A stretch of DNA of 64,000 nucleotides from Halopiger goleimassiliensis (GTDB lineage: Archaea > Halobacteriota > Halobacteria > Halobacteriales > Natrialbaceae), in the NCBI RefSeq assembly GCF_000455345.1, contig NZ_HG315690.1, positions 650,815 through 714,814 on the forward strand. Reading direction: 5' to 3'. Made by a program: the position numbers and the translations under genes. Shown one piece after another: positions 35,125 through 43,982 of the stretch. The notes beneath the pieces are model-generated. The model was given only the letters and a program-made list of their open reading frames with translations. It was not told where the DNA came from and searched no databases. How positions within the stretch are numbered: the stretch's first letter is position 1; each line of letters opens with the position of its first letter.

Positions 35125-36687
35125 ATGGTCGACGCCCGCGAGTACCACGAGCGCACGAAACACAGCCCCGAATCGCTCCGCCGGGACGCGTTCTCGCTCG
35201 ACTGGTCGAACAAGCCGCGGCCGTTCAAGGCCTACCGCGACCGTCCGCGACGACCGCTCGAGCGGATCCGACCCCCGTGGACGCCGACGCTTTCGCTCGT
35301 CGCCGAATCGCACGCGGATCCGCTCGCCGGGACGGCCCAGTCGACGCGACCGGCGATCGATCGCGACCTCGTCGCGACGCTGTGTTACGAGGCGGCCGGC
35401 ATCGTCCAGCGCGTCGAGACCGACGACGGCCGCGAGTTGCCCTTCCGCGCCGCCTCCTGTACGGGCAACCTGCATCACGTCGATCTGTACCTCGCGTGTG
35501 ACGACCTGCCCGGCCTCGAGGCGGGGCTCTACCACTTCGATCCACGGGAGTTCGCGCTCGAGGTCCTGCGCGAGGGGGACGTCCGCGGTGTGGTAGCCGA
35601 TGCGGTGGGTGGCCGAAGTGGAACCGACGATTGGGGCGGCGTCGCCGAGGTACCCGTGACCGTGATCGCGACGTCGACCTGGTGGCGCAACGCCTGGAAG
35701 TACCGCGACCGGACGTATCGCCACGCCTTCTGGGATTCGGGGACGATCCTCGCGAACCTGCTCGCGGCGGCCCACGGACTCGACCAGCCCGCCGAGGTGG
35801 TCGCCGGGTTCGCGGACGACCAGGTGGCCGACCTCCTGGGAATCGATCCCGAGGAAGAGGCACCCCTGGCGCTGGTCCCGATTGGGACCGGTGACCAGGT
35901 GCCGGACGCACCAGCGGTCGAGCCGATCGATCCCGCGACGGAACCGCTCTCGGACGATCCGGTCGACTACCCGTTGATCCACGAGGCCTGGCGGGCGAGT
36001 CGCCTCCCCGACGGTGCGGTGGCCCGGGAGTGGCGCGGGTCGGCTCGAGACGTCCGGAGCGTCGGGACCGTCGATTCCGGCGACGGCGATCGGGTCCCTC
36101 TCGAGCCGGTCGACCACGAGACCGCGTCGGCCCGGCCGCTCCACCCGACCGTCGTCCGGCGGGGGTCGTGTCGCGAGTTCGCCGACGAGGGACCGAGTCG
36201 CCGTCAACTCGGAACCGTCCTCGACCGCGCGACGCGCGGGGTTCCCGGGGACTGGAACGCGGGGAGGGCCGACGGCCTCGCGTTCCTCGACGCTTACGTC
36301 CTGACGACCGGCGTTCACGGCGTCCCGGACGGGACCTATCAGTACCATCCGGAGGGGGACACCCTCGAGCGACTCGGCGACGTCGACCGCGGGACCAAAA
36401 CGCGGCTCGCGCTGAACCAGAAGTGGGCCGGGGACGCACACGTCAACGTCTACCTGCTGGCCGACGTGGACGCCATCGTCGACCGGCTTGGAAACCGGGG
36501 CTACCGCCTCGCGCAACTGGAAGCCGGAATCGTGCTCGGTCGACTGTATCTGTCGACGTACGCGCACCGCAATCTCGGTGGCACCGGGCTCACGTTCTTC
36601 GACGATCACGTCACTGACCACCTGTCGCCGCGAGCCGACGGCCAGACGCCGATGACGTTGTTCGCGTTCGGTCGACGGGCGGCGTGA
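35125..36687 (+). CDS. SagB/ThcOx-like protein with two nitroreductase domains
   Basis: A 520-residue cytoplasmic protein with two copies of the FMN-binding nitroreductase/SagB fold. Copy A is about residues 60-270: LVATLCYEAAGIVQ, LPFRAASCTGNLHHVDLYLA, WRNAWKYRDRTYRHAFWDSG, TILANLLAAAHGL. Copy B is about 340-520: VVRRGSCREFADEGPSRRQL, AYVLTTGVHGVPDGTYQYHP, NQKWAGDAHVNVYLLADVD, YRLAQLEAGIVLGRLYLSTY. SagB-type enzymes oxidise azolines in peptide toxins in bacteria; no precursor peptide or cyclodehydratase gene is nearby, so the substrate is unknown. The N-terminal 55 residues are an extra segment with HERTKHSPESLRRD. Confidence 0.88.
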   Translation: MVDAREYHERTKHSPESLRRDAFSLDWSNKPRPFKAYRDRPRRPLERIRPPWTPTLSLVAESHADPLAGTAQSTRPAIDRDLVATLCYEAAGIVQRVETDDGRELPFRAASCTGNLHHVDLYLACDDLPGLEAGLYHFDPREFALEVLREGDVRGVVADAVGGRSGTDDWGGVAEVPVTVIATSTWWRNAWKYRDRTYRHAFWDSGTILANLLAAAHGLDQPAEVVAGFADDQVADLLGIDPEEEAPLALVPIGTGDQVPDAPAVEPIDPATEPLSDDPVDYPLIHEAWRASRLPDGAVAREWRGSARDVRSVGTVDSGDGDRVPLEPVDHETASARPLHPTVVRRGSCREFADEGPSRRQLGTVLDRATRGVPGDWNAGRADGLAFLDAYVLTTGVHGVPDGTYQYHPEGDTLERLGDVDRGTKTRLALNQKWAGDAHVNVYLLADVDAIVDRLGNRGYRLAQLEAGIVLGRLYLSTYAHRNLGGTGLTFFDDHVTDHLSPRADGQTPMTLFAFGRRAA

Positions 36688-36739
36688 TCGGCCGCGTTCG
36701 CGTTCGGCCGGTCGAGCGATCGGCCGTTCCCGCGTGTCG

Positions 36740-37507
36740 CTACTCGAGCGCGTATCGCTCGGCGTGGGTCGGACAGAACGCCGGCCCGCGCAACTGGGCG
36801 TCGATCAGGTCCTCGTGGTAGTGGGCGTTGAAGAGGCGACAGCCGGCCCGCTCGCAGAAGGCCTCGCCCGTCTCGAGATAGTGGTAGGCCTGCAGGACGT
36901 ACCCCTTCAGGGCGTCGGTCGTGCGCGGGTCGTCCTCGATCAGGAACTCCCCGTCGACCTGGTTCTCGAGCACCTCTCGCGGCGGCGCGTCGCCCGAGAG
37001 CAGCGCGTGGCGTTGCTTCTCCTTGTAGTACGTCTCGGGCTTGGCGGGAGCCTCGTAGAGGCCAGGCACCGACACGATGGCGGGTTGTCCGAGGACGTTA
37101 ACGCGCTTGTGCCACCGGCCATCGTGGTCGCCCCAGGTACCGACCGCTCGATCGAGGACGGCCACGTGCAGCGTCTCGAGGTCGCGTTCCGCGGGCGGGA
37201 GCGCGGCGTTGAGCGCCCGCTGGACCTGCACGCCGTCGTAGAGGACGCCCCCCTCGCGGTCCGGATTCTCGAGGGCACGTTCCTCGTACCGGATCGTCCC
37301 CAGCATCGTGTTGCCGGTGTCGCTGTCGTACGGCGACGTGACCCGGGCCGCGGCGAACCGCTCGGGGAGGTCGTCGGTCCGGTGTTCGTCGAGAAAGCGG
37401 TCCCGAACGGCGACGGCGGCGTCGACGCGGGACTCGAGCCAGTCCGCGATCGCCTCGACGTCGGCCTCGGTCGAGGGTGCCCGATAACAGACGACAGTAT
37501 CGACCAT
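36740..37507 (-). CDS. Uncharacterised haloarchaeal protein with a C-terminal Cys/His cluster
   Basis: A 255-residue protein. The C-terminus has a possible metal site: C-x3-G-C (AFCERAGCRLF), then FNAHYHEDLIDAQLRG, and CPTHAERY, giving Cys, Cys, His, His, Cys and His in 35 residues. N-terminal RAPSTEADVEAIADWLESRV and central RYEERALENPDREGGVLYDG look enzymatic. This may be the family I recall as DUF7001, possibly related to archaemetzincin-like proteins, but no HEXXH is visible. Function unknown. Confidence 0.75.
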   Translation of the reverse strand: MVDTVVCYRAPSTEADVEAIADWLESRVDAAVAVRDRFLDEHRTDDLPERFAAARVTSPYDSDTGNTMLGTIRYEERALENPDREGGVLYDGVQVQRALNAALPPAERDLETLHVAVLDRAVGTWGDHDGRWHKRVNVLGQPAIVSVPGLYEAPAKPETYYKEKQRHALLSGDAPPREVLENQVDGEFLIEDDPRTTDALKGYVLQAYHYLETGEAFCERAGCRLFNAHYHEDLIDAQLRGPAFCPTHAERYALE

Positions 37508-37599
37508 GTACGAACTAGTGGTACCACCTGGTGAAACAGTTGCGGTCGACTGGAGTCAACGATCGAGGCCGAGCCGGCGACGGAGTCGCGGAACGGCGG

Positions 37600-38427
37600 C
37601 TACGACTGTCGTGAAGCGTCCGTCGCTTGCTCGAACAAGGAGTCGTCGAACGCATCGGGTGCGGTCTCCTCGCGTGCGAAGACGTAGAGGGCGACCTTCG
37701 CGACCCCACCGAGCGTGACGCCGATCAACAGGCCGATACCGGCGAGTGCGAGGCCGATTCCGGCAGCAACGATCGCCGCGTTGCCGGAGGCAACGACGAA
37801 TAATCCGACCGCGAGGAGCACACCCGGGAGGGTCAACAGGGCGGTGACGACGCTGACGCCAAACTCGGAGCCAAGCGTTTCACCCCACGTCTCCCGGACC
37901 AGACGGCCGCTCTCCTGTATCATCGACGTCGGTCGTGCGTCCTCGAAGACGATCACGGGGACGACGAAGTACGTCAATGCGAACCAGCCCATGTTGAGCA
38001 CCATCGCAACGATCATCCCCCCGATGTTGCTGGATTCCTCGAGCGCACGCAGGGCGACACCGACGAACGCGCTGAGGAGAGCCCAGCACGCGAGAGCCCA
38101 GACGTGGCCCGCTGCGGCACGGAACGCATCGAACGTCCCCGGGGTCCGTCCCGCGAACGTCTCCCGTGCCGCCCAGGCGAGCGCCGCGATACAGAACGAC
38201 ATAACGAACATCGATCCGGCGTACACTCCGAACAGGACGGCGATCAACACGGGAAGCGAGATCGATTCCGCACTGACGATTAGCCCACCGAAAACGGCAG
38301 TGACGTACGCAACGATGGCAGCTCCGGCGACCACTGGAAACACGAGCAGTCGCGGATTGTTGCGGAGAACGGCCGCGCTCCCGCCGGCGAGTTTGAAGCC
38401 GGTTCCCAGACGACTGCGAACGCTCAT
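37600..38427 (-). CDS. Multi-pass membrane protein, DUF6159-like
   Basis: A 275-residue protein with about six membrane helices: LVFPVVAGAAIVAYVTAVFG, VLIAVLFGVYAGSMFVMSFC, WALACWALLSAFVGVALRAL, GMIVAMVLNMGWFALTYFVV and two near the C-terminus. The architecture matches DUF6159 (family from memory); function unknown. Its ATG overlaps the stop of a 26-codon frame (ATGA at 38424-38427), suggesting translational coupling. Confidence 0.85.
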   Translation of the reverse strand: MSVRSRLGTGFKLAGGSAAVLRNNPRLLVFPVVAGAAIVAYVTAVFGGLIVSAESISLPVLIAVLFGVYAGSMFVMSFCIAALAWAARETFAGRTPGTFDAFRAAAGHVWALACWALLSAFVGVALRALEESSNIGGMIVAMVLNMGWFALTYFVVPVIVFEDARPTSMIQESGRLVRETWGETLGSEFGVSVVTALLTLPGVLLAVGLFVVASGNAAIVAAGIGLALAGIGLLIGVTLGGVAKVALYVFAREETAPDAFDDSLFEQATDASRQS

Positions 38428-38504
38428 CGCTCGATCACCACCGTTTGCGTTACGATGACCGTACTGCCACAGTTCGTCACCAGCGGTCGGTAGCTCCGTC
38501 TCAT
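38424..38504 (-). CDS. Possible 26-residue leader peptide before the DUF6159-like gene
   Basis: A short frame, starting MRRSYRPLVTNCGSTVIVTQ, begins at ATG 38504 and ends with TGA overlapping the next gene's ATG. A TATA-like GCTTATGAT at 38527-38535 lies 27 bases upstream, exactly the spacing for a leaderless transcript beginning at this ATG. No similarity is known to me. If translated it could couple ribosomes to the membrane-protein gene. Confidence 0.35.
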   Translation of the reverse strand: MRRSYRPLVTNCGSTVIVTQTVVIER

Positions 38505-38870
38505 ATCCGGACCTTGTCCCGGCGGAATCATAAGCGGAACGTAAAGTTCGAACTGATTTTGAGTCACGAGTCGTCTTCCCGGTTTCCCGCCCGCACTACC
38601 ACGGGACTGTGGAGAGTATCCAGCGAACGTCTTCGGACTGTTGAACGTCGGAACGGCGGACCGAACCGGCCGGTGAACACGTCCGATCGGACGAACCGTC
38701 GACGGCAGATCCAACGGGTCCGCGATCGGTCGCTGGATCGCCAGAACGGCGAAACACGCCGTCAACGACGACGACGGTTACTCGGCGAATACTACCCACG
38801 GTTGTTGTCTTAATACAATTCTCATAACAAGGGGAATTTATGTGTCCGGTTGTGGCGTATCGGTCAGGTG
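38505..38870. promoter_or_regulatory. Divergent intergenic region
   Basis: 366 bases. The left end holds the TATA-like box at 38527-38535. The right end has TTTATG at about 38837-38842, about 30 bases before ATG 38871. I see no gene between them. Confidence 0.5.
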
Positions 38871-40493
38871 ATGTCACACGAGACCAACGGCCATGGACCG
38901 AACGACGGTACCGAGACCCCTGTGGATGCTCGAGCGGATCGCGGCTGTAGTGAGCCGAACCGAACTGCGATAACCGGTGACGCTGACCGGGACGACAGCC
39001 GTACGCAGCGCGGGCGGACTCCATCGACCGGGCGACGAGGGATACTCGTCGGGCTGGCCGGGCTTGTCAGCGGTGCCGCGACGGTCGGCTCCGCGAGCGC
39101 CTTCGACCACGACTCGGACGCACCGCTGCCCGAGATCGAGGGGCCGATCGAGGGCGGAAGCCAGACTGGTGGTCCCCAGACGGCCGCCGTTCACGACCTC
39201 GATCCCTACGGGTACACCGAAGAAGAGTACTTCTTCTCCGGCACGGCGCGCGAGGACACCTACTTCGGGCCGTTCGGCTGGTTCGCGGACGAAGCCGACT
39301 ACAAGACCCGGGCACTGGTCTATCGACCGTCCGACCCCGATGATTTCAACGGCCACCTGCTCGTCGACTGGAGCAACGTCAGCACCGGCATCGATATGCC
39401 GGTGACGTGGATCAACGCCTACGATTACCTGATGCGGGAGGGATACGCCGTCGCCGCCGTCTCCGCCCAGGAAGTCGGCGTCGACGCGGAGCCGCCGTTC
39501 GACGGCATCGTGACGCCGGAAGGCGAGAACCTGGTCAGCTGGGACCCCGAACGGTACGGCGAGTCACACCACCCCGGCGACGACTTCGCGCTCGACATCT
39601 TCTCGCAGGTCGTCGAGGGACTGCGCCACGGCGGCGAGGACGATTCCGGCTCCCCCTGGGACGACGGGGTAACGGATCCGCTGGACGGTCTCGAGGTCGA
39701 GTACGCGCTCGCGACGGGACAGTCCCAGTCGGCCGGCTACATGGCACAGCTACTCGAGGACGTACAGGAGGAGTACGGCAACATCGACGGCTACCTCCCG
39801 GCGACCAGCGCGGTCACCGATCCGCGGGACGACCTCGTGCCGGTCGTCTGGCTCAACAGCGAGGACGAAGCCGGCGGGCTGTTCGGCGGCATCGGTTCCG
39901 AACCGCCCGCGGACAGCGGCCAGTTCAGGCTCTGGGAGGTGGCCGGCGGCTCGCACGTCAACTACTGGCTCTCCTCGTGGAACGCGGCGATAGTCGCCCG
40001 CGACTTCGAGGGGGAGGACCCCGACTGGGACCCGGGCGCAGCCGGAAACTTCGGCGAACGAGAGGACGGCGAGTACGGCGACTGTCAGGGGAATCACTTC
40101 CCGATGCGCCACGCCTACCGCGCGGCCCTCGAGGCGCTTCGCACCTGGGTCGAGGACGGCACCGCTCCCGACAGCACGGCCCGCATCGAGCGCGAGGACG
40201 GAGAGGTCGTCACCGACGAGTACGGCAACGCCGTCGGCGGCGTTCGACTCCCGCCGATCGACGTTCCCGTCGCCGAGTACGACGCCAGAAGCTGTGACCT
40301 CGAGGGACAGACGGTACGCTTCGACGCCGGCACCCTCGCGGACCTGTACGGATCGACGGACGACTATGTCGACGCGTTCGCCGCGGCCGCCGACGAGGCC
40401 GTCGCGAACGGCCACCTTCTTCCCGAGGACGCTGACGACCTCGTTGCACGGGCCGAGACAGTTACCGTGGACGACGGGGACTGGCCCTCCTGA
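38871..40493 (+). CDS. Secreted alpha/beta-hydrolase domain protein (Tat)
   Basis: A 540-residue exported hydrolase. A 50-residue polar N-terminus precedes RRGILVGLAGLVSGAATVGS, a Tat-type signal with possible cleavage after ASA. The catalytic Ser is in ALATGQSQSAGYMAQLL (G-x-S-x-x-G region, about residue 285); a likely catalytic His lies in WEVAGGSHVNYWLSSW. Residues 110-540 resemble Abhydrolase_10 family proteins, which are putative esterases or polysaccharide-related hydrolases. ATG 38871 is chosen by the TATA-like box about 31 bases upstream; the frame from 38850 is not. Confidence 0.85.
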   Translation: MSHETNGHGPNDGTETPVDARADRGCSEPNRTAITGDADRDDSRTQRGRTPSTGRRGILVGLAGLVSGAATVGSASAFDHDSDAPLPEIEGPIEGGSQTGGPQTAAVHDLDPYGYTEEEYFFSGTAREDTYFGPFGWFADEADYKTRALVYRPSDPDDFNGHLLVDWSNVSTGIDMPVTWINAYDYLMREGYAVAAVSAQEVGVDAEPPFDGIVTPEGENLVSWDPERYGESHHPGDDFALDIFSQVVEGLRHGGEDDSGSPWDDGVTDPLDGLEVEYALATGQSQSAGYMAQLLEDVQEEYGNIDGYLPATSAVTDPRDDLVPVVWLNSEDEAGGLFGGIGSEPPADSGQFRLWEVAGGSHVNYWLSSWNAAIVARDFEGEDPDWDPGAAGNFGEREDGEYGDCQGNHFPMRHAYRAALEALRTWVEDGTAPDSTARIEREDGEVVTDEYGNAVGGVRLPPIDVPVAEYDARSCDLEGQTVRFDAGTLADLYGSTDDYVDAFAAAADEAVANGHLLPEDADDLVARAETVTVDDGDWPS

Positions 40494-40558
40494 ACGAGTA
40501 CCAACCGGCCGGTGGCCGAATCGCCGCCCGATCGAATCGTCCCCGTGAACGCCACCGG

Positions 40559-42070
40559 TTACTCTACGACGATCCGACCGGTCTGGCCGGCCGCTTCGTG
40601 TGGGATACAACAGAACTCGTGCGTTCCCTCGACCTCGAAGGTGTGGACGTAGGAGTGACCCGAAACGATCGCACCGCGGCCGTCAGCCCAGCCGTCGCGG
40701 GCCGCGTCCTCGTCCTCGAAGTCCCCCGAAGCCCAGTAGGTCGCGTCCTCGGGTAGGTCGTCCTCGTAGGCCGTGACCGTGTGGGGTTCGCCCTCGACGT
40801 GTTCGAAGGCGACGGTATCGCCCGACTGGACCGTCAGTTCCTCGGGCTCGAACGAGGCCGCGTGTATTTCGACGACGTGATCGGCGTCGTCGGGGACGCC
40901 CTCGACGACGTTCGGCCCGCCCTCGAGGTCCTCGTCGGCGTGATCATCGTGGTCGTGCTCGTGTTCGCTCTCACCCGGCGCGTCCTCGAGCGCGTCGGCG
41001 ACGGCGAACTGCGCCCGGAGCGCCGCCTCGGCGAACGACTCGGCCGCTTCGTCGACCCCGTCGTCGGTCGAGAGGGACCCGACGTACGCCTCGAGTTCGT
41101 CCTCGAAGGCCTCGTAGGTAGCGTGGTCGGCGTGTTCGACCGCGTCGTGGACGCGGGCCGACTCGAACCGCTGCAGCGTCCCTCGAGCGACGTCCGCGGC
41201 CGTTTCGGGATCGACCTCGAGCGACGCCAGGGTAGCGGCGTCCCACCCCCGCGCCTGCATCCCGGAAAGTACCGACGCGTGCGCGACGACCTCGTCCTCC
41301 GCCAGGACGTACGCCGCGTCGTAGGCGGCCGTAATCGCGTTCTCTGCGGCGGTCCGGACGCCCTCGAGGTCGCCGTCGGCTGCGGTCGACTCCAGATCGG
41401 GAAGTTCCCCCTCGAAGTCCGCGTACAGTTCCCCGTCGGCGGCGCTTACCTCGTCGTGGACGATCGATTCCTCCCAGCGCTCGTCGACTTCGTCCGCGAT
41501 CGTCGCCGCGGCGTCGAACGCACCCGCGGAAGCCAGCGTCGCGACGTCACCGATACGGGCCGCGAACGCCCCCATGTCGAGCGCGAGTCCGTTCCGGTAG
41601 GAGAGTACCTCCTCCTGGGCGTTCTGCAGTTGTTCGTCGGCGATCTCGGCCTCCGTCGCCGCGCGTTCGACGTCTTCCTCCTCGAGCGCGTCCATCCGGA
41701 GTTCCTCGAGCGCCTCCTCGAACTCCTCGTAGGCGTCGTGGTCGGTCTCCTCGAGCCGCTCGTGCGCGCCCCACTCGTCGGTCGCCGCCTCGAATCGGGC
41801 GAGCGTATCGCCCGCGACCGCCGCGCCGGCCGCGAACTCCTCGGCGATCCCGAGCGCGTACGCGTCGTGGACCCGGGCCCTGATCGCGTTCCACTCCGCC
41901 GCGACGCCGACGGCAGGCCCGAGCGTCGTCTCGTCGCTCCCGTCGTTGGACTGTCCGTCACCGGTATCCGCCGGAGATTCCTCGTCGTCGCTCGTGCCGT
42001 CGGTGCAACCCGCGAGTCCGGTCCCCGTTACCGCTAGGACTGCTGCCAGGACGTTTCGTCTCGTCGGCAT
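40559..42070 (-). CDS. DUF5059-like/cupredoxin Tat lipoprotein
   Basis: A 503-residue exported protein: MPTRRNVLAAVLAVTGTGLA followed by the lipobox GC (Cys at about 22), then a helical domain of about 330 residues resembling DUF5059, a His/Asp-rich linker (EHEHDHDDHADE) and a C-terminal blue-copper domain: VEGEPHTVTAYEDDLPEDAT, and HEFCCIPHEAAGQTG. The copper ligands His, Cys and His are present, but the axial Met is Gln. A DtxR-type inverted repeat lies between its TATA box and start codon, so expression is probably metal controlled. Confidence 0.86.
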   Translation of the reverse strand: MPTRRNVLAAVLAVTGTGLAGCTDGTSDDEESPADTGDGQSNDGSDETTLGPAVGVAAEWNAIRARVHDAYALGIAEEFAAGAAVAGDTLARFEAATDEWGAHERLEETDHDAYEEFEEALEELRMDALEEEDVERAATEAEIADEQLQNAQEEVLSYRNGLALDMGAFAARIGDVATLASAGAFDAAATIADEVDERWEESIVHDEVSAADGELYADFEGELPDLESTAADGDLEGVRTAAENAITAAYDAAYVLAEDEVVAHASVLSGMQARGWDAATLASLEVDPETAADVARGTLQRFESARVHDAVEHADHATYEAFEDELEAYVGSLSTDDGVDEAAESFAEAALRAQFAVADALEDAPGESEHEHDHDDHADEDLEGGPNVVEGVPDDADHVVEIHAASFEPEELTVQSGDTVAFEHVEGEPHTVTAYEDDLPEDATYWASGDFEDEDAARDGWADGRGAIVSGHSYVHTFEVEGTHEFCCIPHEAAGQTGRIVVE

Positions 42071-42072
42071 GA

Positions 42073-42090
42073 TTTTAGGTCAGCCTAAAA
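42073..42090. promoter_or_regulatory. DtxR/IdeR-type metal box upstream of the cupredoxin gene
   Basis: TTTTAGG (42073-42079), spacer TCAG, then CCTAAAA (42084-42090): perfect 7-bp inverted repeat with the TTAGG-n4-CCTAA core of DtxR-family operators. The TATA-like GGTTATCA (42094-42101, minus strand) is 27 bases from the start codon; the box lies between them. Binding would block initiation. Confidence 0.72.
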
Positions 42091-42325
42091 CACTGATAAC
42101 CCTTTCGGGACGTCCCGTCGTGCGGGCACTGGTCGCGAACGGCCGGGCGGCTACCCGTCCAAAAGCGATCGTGTCTCGACTGTGGATCTCGAGCCCGATA
42201 GTTCCGATTCCGCCGTACTGCGGGGATTGAAAAGGAACGTGAACGAAGCCGACGCTCGAGGGAGGTGAACTGTGACGGCGAGTCGTCACTCGCCGGACTG
42301 CAGAATCGAAACGGGTCGGTCGCGA
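42091..42325. other. Intergenic region upstream of the cupredoxin gene, downstream of thi4
   Basis: 235 bases. The left edge holds the cupredoxin TATA box at 42094-42101. The remainder shows no recognised gene or RNA. Confidence 0.4.
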
Positions 42326-43255
42326 TTAGTCGTCGGCGGGCGTCGCGCGACTGGTGATGTCGACGGGGTCGGCGTCGACGCCGAGTTCGTCGATGGCTTC
42401 CTGGGCGGCGCGCTTGCCGGAGACGAGCATGGCACCGAAGGTCGGGCCCATCCGCGGGAGGCCGTAGGTCGTCGCCGTCGCCATCCCAGTCGCGATCAGG
42501 CCGTCGTGGACGAGGCCGGTGTGTTCGACGACGGCGTCCTCGCTCTTGCCGACCCACATCGAGTCGTGGCCGGGGGAGTCGTGGCCGGGCGCGCCGTAGC
42601 TGTCGTCATCGGTCTGGTCCATGCCGGTCGAGGACTCCTTAGCGTCGGCGATGCCAGGCGCGTCCAGCACGCCGCGCTCGTCGAGTTTCTTGACGGCCAT
42701 CGCGTCGTGGCCCGTGGCGTCGATGACGAGGTCGGCCTCGACGGCGATCGGATCGACGCAGGTGATCTCGCGCGGGAGCGCGTGGACCGGCGTCCAGTTC
42801 ATCACGATCCCCGAGACCTTGTGGTCCTCGCGGATGACGATGTCCGTGAACTCGGTCATGTTCTGCATCTTCGCGCCGGCGTCGCAGGCCGCTTTGATGA
42901 GGCCGGAACAGGCTTCGGGTCCGTTCGCGATGTACAGCCCCTCGCTGTCCTCGGACTGCTTGTAGGAGACGTCGAGTTCCTCGAGGATCTGCTGGGCGGG
43001 GTCGCGAACGGTGACCTTGTTCATTAGGAAGCCGCCGAGCCAGAACCCGCCGCCGAGGTAGTTGTTCTTCTCGACGACCATCGTCTTGACGCCCCGCTCG
43101 GAGAGTTCCTTCGCGGCGGTGAGTCCCGACGGACCGCCTCCGACGATGATGACGTCCGAGTCCGAGAAGTCCATGAACTCCTCGGTCCACTCCTGTCCGA
43201 TTGCACGCGTAACGTCGGCTTCGCCGACCTGGCTGAACTGATCGAAGTCGGTCAT
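42326..43255 (-). CDS. thi4: Thiazole synthase Thi4
   Basis: A 309-residue enzyme making the adenylated thiazole of thiamine from NAD, glycine and sulfur. Rossmann site: [20 protein letters not shown], then [16 protein letters not shown]. The residue corresponding to yeast Cys205, in the segment [14 protein letters not shown], is Cys, so the protein may donate its own sulfur once (suicide type), as reported for the haloarchaeal homologue. [10 protein letters not shown] and a C-terminal [20 protein letters not shown] complete the family. ATG 43255 fits the family N-terminus. Probably regulated by ThiR. Confidence 0.93.
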   Translation of the reverse strand: MTDFDQFSQVGEADVTRAIGQEWTEEFMDFSDSDVIIVGGGPSGLTAAKELSERGVKTMVVEKNNYLGGGFWLGGFLMNKVTVRDPAQQILEELDVSYKQSEDSEGLYIANGPEACSGLIKAACDAGAKMQNMTEFTDIVIREDHKVSGIVMNWTPVHALPREITCVDPIAVEADLVIDATGHDAMAVKKLDERGVLDAPGIADAKESSTGMDQTDDDSYGAPGHDSPGHDSMWVGKSEDAVVEHTGLVHDGLIATGMATATTYGLPRMGPTFGAMLVSGKRAAQEAIDELGVDADPVDITSRATPADD

Positions 43256-43541
43256 ACAACTAGGTGGTAGCATCCGGTGGTGAAAAGGTTGTCGCGACGG
43301 CCCGCACGGAAATCGTGATGATTCGACGGCTACAGCTACCGATCTCGAGGGAAGGGCGGACGAGTACGCCGATCGTGACTCGAGAGTACCGAAGACTAGG
43401 GAACGAGGGCCGGTGACAGAGACGGAAGCGCGTCGCCGCCGCGATTCCGTATATCGATATACGATTCACGTCGGAACGTGGCGAGTCGGGGCCGCTCGAA
43501 ACGGGGGTTCACTCGGCGCAATCGGCCAGAAACCGCGCCGA
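43256..43541. other. Upstream region of thi4 with a 16-bp palindrome
   Basis: 286 bases. A perfect palindrome, CGTATATCGATATACG, is at 43448-43463, about 190 bases upstream of the thi4 start. No TPP riboswitch pattern or gene is recognised. Confidence 0.45.
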
Positions 43542-43982
43542 TCACTCGGTGACGGTGATCGTGCCGACCATGTCGCTCCGGACGTGGGGGATGCAGATGT
43601 AGTCGTACGTGCCCGGAACGTCGAACGTGTATTCGTACGTCTCCCGCGTATTGATCCGCCCGCCCTGGTGGTCGTGCCACGCGTCGCGAGCAGTCTGTTC
43701 GTCCTCGTAGCCGCCGCTCGCGAAGTAGTCGGCCTCATCCGGAATGCCGCTCTCGAGCGCCGTCACGGTGTGGACCGCCCCGCTGGTGTTCTTCCAGACG
43801 ACGGTCTCGCCGACGCTCGTCTCGTACTCCCGGGGGACGAACTCGTTTCGGGTCATCCCGATGTCGCAGTCGTCGCCGGCACAGAGGTCGGCGTCGTCGA
43901 AGACGCCGAGAACGCTGGAACAGCCCGCCAGACTCGCGGAGACGGAGGTCCCGACGGCGGCGAGGTAGACGCGCCGGTTCAT
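43542..43982 (-). CDS. Halocyanin-like blue copper lipoprotein
   Basis: A 146-residue exported cupredoxin. N-terminus MNRRVYLAAVGTSVSASLAG is a Tat-type signal with lipobox AGC. Ligands of the type 1 copper: His in TSGAVHTVTALE, and Cys, His and Met in YDYICIPHVRSDMVGTI, all present. A soluble membrane-attached electron carrier outside the cell is likely. Unlike the neighbour at 40559, it keeps the axial Met. It shares the FASGGYEDEQTARDAW segment with that protein's cupredoxin domain. Confidence 0.9.
   Translation of the reverse strand: MNRRVYLAAVGTSVSASLAGCSSVLGVFDDADLCAGDDCDIGMTRNEFVPREYETSVGETVVWKNTSGAVHTVTALESGIPDEADYFASGGYEDEQTARDAWHDHQGGRINTRETYEYTFDVPGTYDYICIPHVRSDMVGTITVTE

Noticed and set aside
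43256-43541. Possible TPP riboswitch before thi4
   Set aside because: No conserved CUGAGA-type core or paired arms were found; ThiR is present and is the known archaeal control.
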